From Acidimicrobiales bacterium (GTDB lineage: Bacteria; Actinomycetota; Acidimicrobiia; Acidimicrobiales; Ilumatobacteraceae): a DNA stretch of 13,056 bases. Under the pieces are notes generated by a model. It did not search any database. It was not told the DNA's origin and saw only the letters and a program-made list of their open reading frames with translations. Positions 5,944 to 11,903 of this stretch are shown one piece after another. Position numbers and translations under genes: made by a program. Position 1 is the first letter of the stretch. Each line of letters begins with the position of its first letter. The DNA lies in the NCBI GenBank assembly GCA_030833305.1, contig JAURHL010000041.1, forward strand, positions 1 through 13,056. Reading direction: 5' to 3'.

Positions 5944-7218
5944 ATGACCACCGGGCGCCGCCGATCCGATGCCGCTCGCAACGACGAGCTCTTGCTCGAC
6001 GCGGGCGTCGATCTCTTGCGCGAGAAGGGTCCCGATCGACTTGGTGCTCTCGATCTGGCCCGCTCGGCCGAACTCACCACCGGTGCGGTGTACTCCCGAT
6101 ACGAGAACACCGAGGAGATCTTGGTGGGGTTGTGGCAGCACCGACTGTCGGGCGCCATGAGATCGTTCATCGAAACCGCACTCGACACGCTCGACCCCGG
6201 ACCCCAGCGCAACGAGGCCCAGATGGTCATCGCCCGGGCGCTGACCAACCCGGTCGGTCCCCTCACCCCGGCCATCAGTTTGATGATCGCGGCGCCACGA
6301 ATTCCCGAGTTGGCCGAAGTCGTGATCCCCGACGTCACCTCGTGGTTGACGGATCTCGGCGTCGAGCAGCGGCCCGCGGGTCCCGACTCCGATCGGAAAC
6401 TTCTCACCGTGGGTTTCGTGGTCGGTTGTCTGTATTTCGCCGCCGTCGACCTGTTCGAGGCCGCCAACTGGGAAGTGATGAAGCCCGCCGCCCACATGGT
6501 GCTCGACAACCGTGACGAGCCCACGTGGCCCGTCCCCGACGGAGAGCTCCATCACGACATCACCATCGACACCGGAGACACCACTCGCGACGCGTTGGTG
6601 AACGGCGCAGCCCGGGTCATCTCCCGCGGCGGCGTCGAGCGCGCCACCACGCAACGCATCGCACGAGCCGCGGGACTGCCGACGTCCGCCCTCTTCTCGG
6701 ACTACCGGACGCGGCAGGCTTTGTTCAGCGACGTCGCCGAGAAACTCTTGAACCGCCTGTACAAGGGCGCGAGAGGCGACTACCTCGTGCCTTCGGTGAC
6801 GACGACCCACACGGATCCGTTCGTCCGTTCGCGACAGGATCCTCGCGTTCCCGCTTACGAACGAGCGCTCCAGAGCCAGGCGATGCTGGCGAATCGCACC
6901 TTGCTGGCGGTGTCGGGGCGCGATCAACGACGACTACGCCTGGAGTTCCATCTGGCCGCGATTCACGATGCCGACATCCGTCGGGCTCTGCATCTCGCCG
7001 ATGCGGATGCGAATTCCCATGCGGCCGACTTGTTCAAGAACGCGTTCGGTCTCGACATCGACGTCGTTCGCCCCGGAGTGGAGATGTTGCGCGTGCTGGC
7101 GCAGGGAATGATGCTGCTCGAGGAATGCACCGGACTCGCCCGCGGGGTCGACACCCGTCTCGTGTTCGAACCTCTCTTCAACTATGCCGTGGACGAAACG
7201 ATCAGGCGCCACGCCTGA
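5944..7218 (+). CDS. Tandem TetR-family transcriptional regulator with two HTH domains
   Basis: The product is 424 residues, about twice the usual TetR length of roughly 200. A first TetR DNA-binding domain lies at about 12-62 (LDLARSAELTTGAVYSRYEN) and is followed by a helical ligand-type domain to about 185. After an acidic linker (190-212), a second TetR HTH lies at about 214-268 (TTQRIARAAGLPTSALFSDY), with its own helical domain to 424. There is no stop or frame change between the halves. It is probably a self-contained pseudo-dimer or a dimer of double repressors; ligand unknown. Three 13-bp repeats overlap its promoter. It converges with the acyl-CoA dehydrogenase gene (3-nt gap), and fatty-acid or CoA-thioester control is a common role of such neighbours but is not shown. 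The start at 5944 is the leaderless ATG. Confidence 0.88.
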   Translation: MTTGRRRSDAARNDELLLDAGVDLLREKGPDRLGALDLARSAELTTGAVYSRYENTEEILVGLWQHRLSGAMRSFIETALDTLDPGPQRNEAQMVIARALTNPVGPLTPAISLMIAAPRIPELAEVVIPDVTSWLTDLGVEQRPAGPDSDRKLLTVGFVVGCLYFAAVDLFEAANWEVMKPAAHMVLDNRDEPTWPVPDGELHHDITIDTGDTTRDALVNGAARVISRGGVERATTQRIARAAGLPTSALFSDYRTRQALFSDVAEKLLNRLYKGARGDYLVPSVTTTHTDPFVRSRQDPRVPAYERALQSQAMLANRTLLAVSGRDQRRLRLEFHLAAIHDADIRRALHLADADANSHAADLFKNAFGLDIDVVRPGVEMLRVLAQGMMLLEECTGLARGVDTRLVFEPLFNYAVDETIRRHA

Positions 7219-7221
7219 CGA

Positions 7222-8988
7222 TCAGATCGACGACATCAACAGTTCGGAATCACCCGTGATCGACGGAACCAAGCCGTCGGCGACCGGCATCAACTGCTCG
7301 CAGAAGAAGCGCGCCGACGTCAACCGTTCGGTCACCACCGTGTCGTCGAGCCCGCTGTCACTGGCGATCACCGCCGACTCGGCGAGCAGATAACCACCCG
7401 TGAGGACACTGATGAGGCGCAGGTACGGAGTGGCCCCCGACAGGAGATCCAGCTGATTGCCGCCGTGCTGGGCCAGCCAATCGGTGGCCTCTCGGGTGGC
7501 CGCCAACGTCTTGGTCAACGCGGCACGAATGCCCGACATCTGGGGACGACCATCCAACTTGGTGATCAGGGAGTCGATCGAGTCCAGATGACGCTTGACC
7601 ACCGCGCCACCTTGCATCCCCAACTTGCGACCCACCAGGTCGATGGCCTGGATGCCGTTCGTGCCCTCGTAGATGGTGGTGATGCGGGCGTCGCGGTAGT
7701 GCTGGGCCACACCGGTCTCCTCGACGAATCCCATGCCGCCGTGGATCTGAACGGCGATGCCCGTCAGCTCGACGGCCATGTCGGTGCCCCAACCCTTGGA
7801 CATCGGCGTGAGGAGCGCGGCCAGATCGGCGGCGAACTCGCGCTCGCTCGCATCGGGGTGATGCTTGGCCACGTCGAGACACGCGGCGTTCCAATACGTC
7901 AGTCGACGTAGCGCTTCACAGGTGGTCTTGATCGTCATGAGCATGCGCTTCACGTCGGGGTGATCGATGATCGGCGAGGACTCGCCCGCCGGTGCACCCG
8001 GCGCGCGACCCTGACGGCGATCCTTGGCGTATTGCAACGCCTGCTGGTACGCACGATCACCCAACGAGAGTCCCTGCAGGCCCACCGACAGACGGGCCTG
8101 ATTCATCATGGTGAACATGTACTGCATTCCCCGGTTTTCCTCACCGATGAGGTAGCCGGTGGCGCCACCGTTGTCGCCGAAAGACAGGACACAGGTGGGG
8201 CTGGCGTGAATGCCCAACTTGTGCTCGACCGACACGCACGTGATGTCGTTCTTGCGGCCGAGCGAACCGTCGTTGTTCACGATGTACTTGGGCAAGATGA
8301 AACACGAGATGCCCTTGGTGCCCGCGGGGGCGTCGGGGGTACGGGCCAGAACGAGGTGAACGATGTTGTCGGCCATGTCGTGCTCGCCGAACGAGATGTA
8401 GATCTTGGTGCCCGAGATTCGGTACGAACCGTCGGCGTTCTTCACGGCCTTGGTCCGCACCGCCCCCACGTCACTTCCCGCGTCGGGCTCGGTGAGATTC
8501 ATGGTTCCCGACCATTCGCCGGTGATCATCTTGGGCAGGTAGGTCATCTTCTGTGATTCGCTGCCGTGATGAAGGATCGCGTCGATGGCTCCCTGCGTGA
8601 GCAACGGGCACATGGAGAAGGCCATGTTCGATGCGGTGAGGATCTCCTGCAGGGCGATGCCCACCACCCACGGGAACCCGCCGCCACCGAATCCGGTCTC
8701 GAACGGAACGGCCCCCCATCCGGCCAACACGTAGTGCTGATAGGCGTCGGCGAATCCGGGTGCCGTGGTCACCGAGTGGTCGGGGTTCAAGCGCACACCG
8801 AACGTGTCGCCCACCTTGTTCAACGGAGCGATCTTTTCCTCCATGAACCGCGCGGCTTCCTCCAACAGGTCGCGCACCACCGACGAGTCGACGTCGAGAT
8901 AACCGGGTAGTTCGAGGATCCGGTCGAGTCCGCACACGCGGTTGAGGACGAAGTCGATGTCGGCGAGGGGGGCGCGGTAGTCGGTCAC
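7222..8988 (-). CDS. Long-form acyl-CoA dehydrogenase (FadE5/DmdC-like)
   Basis: The product is 588 residues, longer than the usual 380-400, matching the group that has an extra N-terminal segment (YRAPLADIDFVLNRV, residues 4-18) and a C-terminal helical extension (about 460-588). FAD-dependent alpha,beta-dehydrogenation of acyl-CoA is the expected reaction. Motifs are MNLTEPDAGSDVGAVRTKA (163-181, flavin/substrate loop), the hydrophobic FTMMNQARLSVGLQGL helix (292-307), QIHGGMGFVEE (414-424) and ITTIYEGTNGIQAIDLVGRK (436-455), where E441 is the likely catalytic base. Related enzymes include long-chain FadE5-type and 3-methylmercaptopropionyl-CoA dehydrogenases; the substrate is undecided. 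The start is GTG 8988, supported by a TAACCT box 6 nt upstream and no Shine-Dalgarno. It lies 37 nt downstream of the unknown 173-residue gene, perhaps cotranscribed. Confidence 0.93.
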   Translation of the reverse strand: MTDYRAPLADIDFVLNRVCGLDRILELPGYLDVDSSVVRDLLEEAARFMEEKIAPLNKVGDTFGVRLNPDHSVTTAPGFADAYQHYVLAGWGAVPFETGFGGGGFPWVVGIALQEILTASNMAFSMCPLLTQGAIDAILHHGSESQKMTYLPKMITGEWSGTMNLTEPDAGSDVGAVRTKAVKNADGSYRISGTKIYISFGEHDMADNIVHLVLARTPDAPAGTKGISCFILPKYIVNNDGSLGRKNDITCVSVEHKLGIHASPTCVLSFGDNGGATGYLIGEENRGMQYMFTMMNQARLSVGLQGLSLGDRAYQQALQYAKDRRQGRAPGAPAGESSPIIDHPDVKRMLMTIKTTCEALRRLTYWNAACLDVAKHHPDASEREFAADLAALLTPMSKGWGTDMAVELTGIAVQIHGGMGFVEETGVAQHYRDARITTIYEGTNGIQAIDLVGRKLGMQGGAVVKRHLDSIDSLITKLDGRPQMSGIRAALTKTLAATREATDWLAQHGGNQLDLLSGATPYLRLISVLTGGYLLAESAVIASDSGLDDTVVTERLTSARFFCEQLMPVADGLVPSITGDSELLMSSI

Positions 8989-8994
8989 GCCGTC

Positions 8995-9000
8995 AGGTTA
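8995..9000 (-). promoter_or_regulatory. -10 box of a leaderless promoter for the acyl-CoA dehydrogenase
   Basis: Minus-strand TAACCT (9000-8995) ends 6 nt before the GTG start at 8988. No Shine-Dalgarno is visible, so a transcript beginning at the GTG is plausible. The -35 is unclear. Confidence 0.45.
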
Positions 9001-9025
9001 CGACGCGGAACGCGACGATGAGATC

Positions 9026-9547
9026 TCAGGCGCCGGTCAGCGTGCGCCATGCGACCGGAGTCGCGGCGGCCACCGCGGCCGGCGTCATGCGCAACGTCGC
9101 TTCGGGCACCAGGTCGGCGATGGCGCGACCTTCCTTGTAGTGATGCACGTTGCCCACTCCGTCGAACAATTCGGCCCGACGCGCCACCAATTCGTGGGGC
9201 GGGTTCGCGTCGAAGAAGCCCCACATCGTGAAAGCGATCGTGAGATCGTGCACCACCGGCGCGCGTCCGAACAGTGACGCGCGACGCAGGGCGATGTTCA
9301 GACAACCACGAATGGCGTCCTCGGCCGAAGGTCCGCCGACGAGATGCAAGCGATGCCGCATGCGATTGGCCAGCATCAACCCGTACCCCTGATCCGGCCC
9401 TTGGTACCCCAAACGCTCACCGGCGGGTTGGAAACCCTCGATGTCGGTGGGGCGATCGTTCACCCATGCCGCCGGAGCGACCTCGGGTGACGAATACGTG
9501 CGGACCTCGTCGAGGACCGGGGTGGGGGCGAACTTGGGTGCGGACAT
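9026..9547 (-). CDS. Conserved-looking protein of unknown function
   Basis: The product is 173 residues. I do not recognise a named domain. Codon use and composition are like the neighbouring real genes. Distinct blocks are WVNDRPTDIEGFQPAGERLG (28-47), GYQGPDQGYGLMLANRMRHRL (47-67, an oddly patterned Gly/Gln stretch followed by a basic helix), EDAIRGCLNIALRRASLFGR (75-94) and FTMWGFFDANPPHELVARR (105-123). There is no signal peptide and no clear membrane helix, so it is probably cytoplasmic. The start ATG at 9547 is 18 nt after the cimA stop and has a TACGGT box 7 nt upstream, so it may have its own leaderless promoter as well as read-through from cimA. It precedes the acyl-CoA dehydrogenase on the same strand. 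Confidence 0.75.
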   Translation of the reverse strand: MSAPKFAPTPVLDEVRTYSSPEVAPAAWVNDRPTDIEGFQPAGERLGYQGPDQGYGLMLANRMRHRLHLVGGPSAEDAIRGCLNIALRRASLFGRAPVVHDLTIAFTMWGFFDANPPHELVARRAELFDGVGNVHHYKEGRAIADLVPEATLRMTPAAVAAATPVAWRTLTGA

Positions 9548-9554
9548 CGTCTCT

Positions 9555-9560
9555 ACCGTA
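9555..9560 (-). promoter_or_regulatory. -10 box of a leaderless promoter for the unknown 173-residue gene
   Basis: Minus-strand TACGGT (9560-9555) ends 7 nt before ATG 9547, and there is no convincing Shine-Dalgarno. It lies in the 18-nt gap after cimA, which would let the downstream genes escape the isoleucine attenuator. Confidence 0.45.
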
Positions 9561-9565
9561 TTCGC

Positions 9566-11149
9566 TCAGGCGTCGGCGTGCAGGAGTCCGTACACCAACG
9601 ATTCCTCCAGGGCCCGCCAAGAAGCTTCGATGATGTTCGGGCTGACGCCGATGGTCGTCCACGAACGCTCGCCGTCGGTGGCGTCGATCAGAACGCGGGT
9701 GACGGCACCCGTGGCCGAACCACCGTCGAGGATGCGCACCTTGTAGTCGGTCAGGTGGATGCGGTCGACGCTCGGATGAGCCTGCGAGACCGCGGCCCGC
9801 AGCGCGGTGTCGATGGCGTTCACGGGTCCGTTGCCCTCGGCGGTGTGAACGTGGCGGGTGGCCGAGCCCTCGGGTCCGACCCACACCTTCACCGTGGCTT
9901 CGGTGGTGAACGAACCGGTGGCGGACTCGTCCGTGATCACCCGCATGCTCTCGACACGGAAGTACGGCTGTTCCCAGCCCGTGGCACGGCGCATGAGCAA
10001 CTCGAGCGACGCGTCGGCGGCCTCGAAGTGGTAGCCCTCGTGCTCGAGACGCTTCAGGTCGTCGATCACCTGATTGACCGCCGGACCGTCCATGGCCAGA
10101 CCGAGTTCCTCGGCCTTGATGGCGATGGTGGCCTTGCCGGCCATCTCGCTGACCACGAAGCGCGTACCGTTGCCCACCAGTTCGGGATCGACATGTTCGT
10201 AGGCGTCCTTCGCTCGCGCGATGGCGCTCACGTGCAGACCGGCCTTGTGTGCGAACGCTCCCGAGCCCACGTAGGGGGCCTGCGGGTTGAGAGGGCGGTT
10301 CAACACCTCGGCCACGTGGTTGCTGACGGCCGTGATGCGCTCGAGGCGACCCTCGGGCAGGCAGTCGAAGCCCAACTTCAACTGCAGGTTCGGGATGACG
10401 GTGGTGAGGTTCGTGTTGCCCGTGCGCTCGCCCAGACCGTTCAGTGTTCCCTGCACGTGACGCGCACCGCTGAGCACGGCGGCCATGCTGTTGGCCACGG
10501 CGCATCCGGTGTCGTCGTGACAATGGATCCCGATGACGACGTCGTCACCCACGTGACGCTTCACCGACGCGACGATCTCTTGCACCTCGTGAGGCAGGCT
10601 TCCCCCGTTGGTGTCGCACAACACCAGATGACTGGCGCCCTTCACGACGGCGGCCTCCAACGCGCGCAGAGCGAACTCCTCGTTGCGCTTGAAGCCGTCG
10701 AAGAAATGCTCCATGTCCACCAGCACGCGGCGACCGTGACCGTGCAGGTACTCCACGGAGTCGGCGATCATCGCCACGCCCTCGTCGAGCGTGGTCTGCA
10801 ACGCGTTCAGCACGTGGTAGTCCCAACTCTTGGCCACGATGCACACCGCGCTGGTGCCGGCGTCGATGAGGTGACGCAGCGTGGCGTCGTCGTCGACCTT
10901 GCCCTTGGGGCGACGCGTGGAACCGAACGCCACGAGCGTGCTGGAGGTGAGTTTCAGTTCCTTCGCCGCGCGCGTGAAGAACTCGATGTCCTTCGGATTC
11001 GCACCCGGCCATCCACCTTCGATGAAGTGCACGCCGAGAAAGTCCAACTGCTCGGCGATGCGCAACTTGTCCTCCACCGACGCGGAGACGCCCTCCACCT
11101 GCAATCCGTCGCGCAGTGTGGTGTCGAATACTTCGATCATGTTGCTCAT
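9566..11149 (-). CDS. cimA: (R)-citramalate synthase
   Basis: The product is 527 residues, the usual CimA length. It condenses pyruvate with acetyl-CoA to (R)-citramalate, the first step of the threonine-independent isoleucine route, in the cytoplasm. The catalytic TIM barrel (about 1-290) shows FDTTLRDG (8-15), FIEGGWPGANPKD (42-54), HCHDDTG with metal ligands H209 and H211, and NGLGERTGN (237-245). The C-terminal LeuA-type allosteric domain occupies about 390-520. The DTTLRDG-LQ opening, WPGANPKD and overall length fit the CimA branch better than LeuA or homocitrate synthase. The start ATG 11149 has GGAA 5 nt upstream; ATG 11140 (Met4) is an alternative. It lies behind a leader with four consecutive Ile codons and a terminator, which strongly supports isoleucine control. 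The product name is inferred from family resemblance and this context. Confidence 0.92.
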   Translation of the reverse strand: MSNMIEVFDTTLRDGLQVEGVSASVEDKLRIAEQLDFLGVHFIEGGWPGANPKDIEFFTRAAKELKLTSSTLVAFGSTRRPKGKVDDDATLRHLIDAGTSAVCIVAKSWDYHVLNALQTTLDEGVAMIADSVEYLHGHGRRVLVDMEHFFDGFKRNEEFALRALEAAVVKGASHLVLCDTNGGSLPHEVQEIVASVKRHVGDDVVIGIHCHDDTGCAVANSMAAVLSGARHVQGTLNGLGERTGNTNLTTVIPNLQLKLGFDCLPEGRLERITAVSNHVAEVLNRPLNPQAPYVGSGAFAHKAGLHVSAIARAKDAYEHVDPELVGNGTRFVVSEMAGKATIAIKAEELGLAMDGPAVNQVIDDLKRLEHEGYHFEAADASLELLMRRATGWEQPYFRVESMRVITDESATGSFTTEATVKVWVGPEGSATRHVHTAEGNGPVNAIDTALRAAVSQAHPSVDRIHLTDYKVRILDGGSATGAVTRVLIDATDGERSWTTIGVSPNIIEASWRALEESLVYGLLHADA

Positions 11150-11220
11150 GTTGGTTCCGTCACTTCTTGGTCGTGTCGTGTTTCGTCGTGCTGTGAGTGG
11201 TGCCGTGAGTCGTTCCCGAG

Positions 11221-11248
11221 AAACAGAAAAGCCGCCCTGGAGGCGGCT
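11221..11248 (-). terminator. Attenuator terminator in the cimA leader
   Basis: On the minus strand a 7-bp GC-rich stem AGCCGCC/GGCGGCT (11248-11242 with 11236-11230) and 5-nt loop are followed by TTTCTGTTT (11229-11221). It lies 27 nt after the leader peptide stop and about 72 nt before the cimA ATG, so it would stop transcription before cimA. Confidence 0.8.
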
Positions 11249-11252
11249 GACT

Positions 11253-11276
11253 GCGCACGAGAACGAGCCCGTGCGC
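11253..11276 (-). promoter_or_regulatory. Leader hairpin starting on the leader-peptide stop codon
   Basis: Minus-strand GCGCACG (11276-11270) pairs perfectly with CGTGCGC (11259-11253) around a 10-nt loop. Its first base is the last base of the TAG stop, so a ribosome at the stop codon would cover the 5' arm while a ribosome stalled on the first Ile codons would leave it free. It may be a pause hairpin. Its loop contains GGCT, able to pair with AGCC of the terminator stem, but that is only 4 bp. Confidence 0.6.
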
Positions 11277-11338
11277 TATCGAATAATGATGATCGACGCA
11301 ACGGCGGTTGCGATGCGGGGTGCGGTCACGACGTTCAT
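11276..11338 (-). CDS. Isoleucine-rich leader peptide of the cimA attenuator
   Basis: This is a 20-codon ORF, ATG 11338-11336 to TAG 11278-11276, reading M-N-V-V-T-A-P-R-I-A-T-A-V-A-S-I-I-I-I-R. Codons 16-19 are ATC ATC ATT ATT (11293-11282) and codon 9 is also Ile; Val appears three times. A run of the regulatory amino acid just before the stop, a hairpin at the stop, and an intrinsic terminator ahead of an isoleucine-pathway gene are the classical signs of ribosome-mediated attenuation. When charged tRNA-Ile is scarce, a stalled ribosome should favour read-through into cimA. The start overlaps the stop of an upstream 32-codon ORF (ATGA), so it is probably reached by translational coupling; it has no good ribosome binding site of its own. 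An in-frame TGA 9 nt upstream rules out a longer version. Confidence 0.8.
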   Translation of the reverse strand: MNVVTAPRIATAVASIIIIR

Positions 11339-11433
11339 CGCTTGTCAGTCAACCGGCTCCAGGCTCGTGCGTCAACGTGGACGCCGTTGACGGGTCCGTT
11401 TTCTGTGGACATCACTGTGGATGGACGGTGCAT
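11335..11433 (-). CDS. Small upstream ORF coupled to the isoleucine leader
   Basis: A 32-codon ORF runs from ATG 11433-11431 to TGA 11337-11335. It is preceded by the strongest Shine-Dalgarno in the window, AAGGAGG (11448-11442), 8 nt before the ATG. The peptide opens MHRPSTVMSTENG and ends WSRLTDKR, hydrophilic with no amino-acid run and no membrane segment. Its stop overlaps the Ile-leader start as ATGA. The likely role is to load ribosomes onto the poor start of the Ile leader; a separate function of the peptide cannot be excluded. The frame continues upstream for another 230 codons, but that sequence is Arg/Pro/Ser-rich, crosses the plus-strand RNA and has no good start signal, so I take the short form. 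Confidence 0.5.
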   Translation of the reverse strand: MHRPSTVMSTENGPVNGVHVDARAWSRLTDKR

Positions 11434-11445
11434 AATCCGGCCCTC

Positions 11446-11498
11446 CTTGTGCACAAGTGAGAAAGTCGGGGGATAACCCTGTGGGTACAAAAATACCC
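11446..11498. promoter_or_regulatory. Palindromes between the divergent cimA-leader and ncRNA promoters
   Basis: Two symmetric sites are visible. CTTGTGCACAAG (11446-11457) is a perfect 12-bp palindrome that overlaps the Shine-Dalgarno of the small ORF. GGGTA (11483-11487) and TACCC (11494-11498) form an inverted repeat around CAAAAA and abut the -35 box of the plus-strand promoter. They are candidate operators for the divergent transcription units. No clear minus-strand -10/-35 pair is visible, although TTATCC (11476-11471) or TATTTT (11495-11490) could serve as a -10. Confidence 0.35.
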
Positions 11499-11499
11499 C

Positions 11500-11528
11500 T
11501 TGACCTGCGGAAACGTGGCGGGCATAGT
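11500..11528 (+). promoter_or_regulatory. Sigma70-type promoter of the candidate structured RNA
   Basis: TTGACC (11500-11505) and CATAGT (11523-11528) are separated by exactly 17 nt. The -35 matches five of six consensus bases and the -10 four of six. The predicted start is about 11533-11535, just ahead of the GNRA-hairpin region. Confidence 0.6.
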
Positions 11529-11534
11529 GGGGAC

Positions 11535-11863
11535 ACCACGGCGACGACCACGCGAGTCTCGACGGAGGTGGCACTGGGGAAACTCGGAACCACCACCGCA
11601 ATTCGATGAGTCGGCGCCTCGGGAGAGAGTCCACTCCGATCCGACGGGAAACCGACGGGGAGGTCCGGAATCGGCGACAGGGCAACCATGCGTCGGGGCC
11701 GGAAACGGCAATTCGCCCGCCGGGGGCAACTCCGACGGGCGAATCAAGTGAGCGAAGGAAGGGTAACAACCGGAGATCGCGTACTGGTGGATTCTCGAAC
11801 GGGAGACGCCCCGAGCGGAGCGCTGGGAAACCGGCAGCACCCTCGGGGCTCTCTTGCGTTTCG
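11535..11863 (+). ncRNA. Candidate structured RNA rich in GNRA tetraloops, class unknown
   Basis: About 330 nt without plausible protein lie between a sigma70-like promoter and a terminator-like hairpin. Visible hairpins are: 11567-11594 (GGTGG/CCACC enclosing CTGGG-GAAA-CTCGG); 11636-11674 (CCGAT/ATCGG, then CCG/CGG, holding CGG-GAAA-CCG at 11645-11654); 11698-11709 (GCCG-GAAA-CGGC); 11711-11744 (ATTCGCCCG/CGGGCGAAT enclosing CGGGG-GCAA-CTCCG); and 11808-11849 (GCCCCGAG/CTCGGGGC enclosing GCTGG-GAAA-CCGGC). Five stems closed by GNRA loops are typical of folded RNAs with tertiary contacts. I compared it from memory with RNase P, tmRNA, SRP RNA, 6S and common riboswitches and saw no match. It may be a free RNA or a 5' leader controlling the agmatinase gene 41 nt downstream. 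Ends are predicted only. Confidence 0.6.
11808..11863 (+). terminator. Terminator-like hairpin at the end of the candidate RNA
   Basis: An 8-bp perfect stem GCCCCGAG (11808-11815) / CTCGGGGC (11842-11849) encloses a GAAA-capped inner hairpin and is followed by the pyrimidine-rich TCTCTTGCGTTTC. The U-run is broken, so efficiency is uncertain. It would end the RNA about 40 nt before the agmatinase start. Confidence 0.5.
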
Positions 11864-11891
11864 ACCCGATGTTCGATCTCGCACACGTCGG

Positions 11892-11897
11892 TAGGGT
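11892..11897 (+). promoter_or_regulatory. -10 box of a possible leaderless promoter for the ureohydrolase
   Basis: TAGGGT ends 6 nt before ATG 11904. It fits the leaderless geometry seen elsewhere in the window, but the embedded AGGG could instead act as a weak Shine-Dalgarno on a longer transcript coming from 11535, so the reading is ambiguous. Confidence 0.4.
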
Positions 11898-11903
11898 GCG
11901 CGC

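Noticed and set aside
5908..6927. 339-codon minus-strand ORF opposite the TetR gene
   Set aside because: Antisense shadow of the TetR gene that runs through its operator and promoter; no ribosome binding site.
9578..11476. 632-codon plus-strand ORF opposite cimA
   Set aside because: Shadow of cimA and its leader; composition is typical of antisense frames, and it runs across the attenuator terminator.
11535..11863. RNase P RNA, tmRNA, SRP RNA, hammerhead ribozyme or a common riboswitch (TPP, SAM, cobalamin, c-di-AMP, guanidine-I)
   Set aside because: The near-universal core words I remember for each (for example GAGGAAAGUC and the 3' ACAGAA of RNase P, or CUGAUGAG of hammerheads) are missing. 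This is from memory; a covariance search would settle it.
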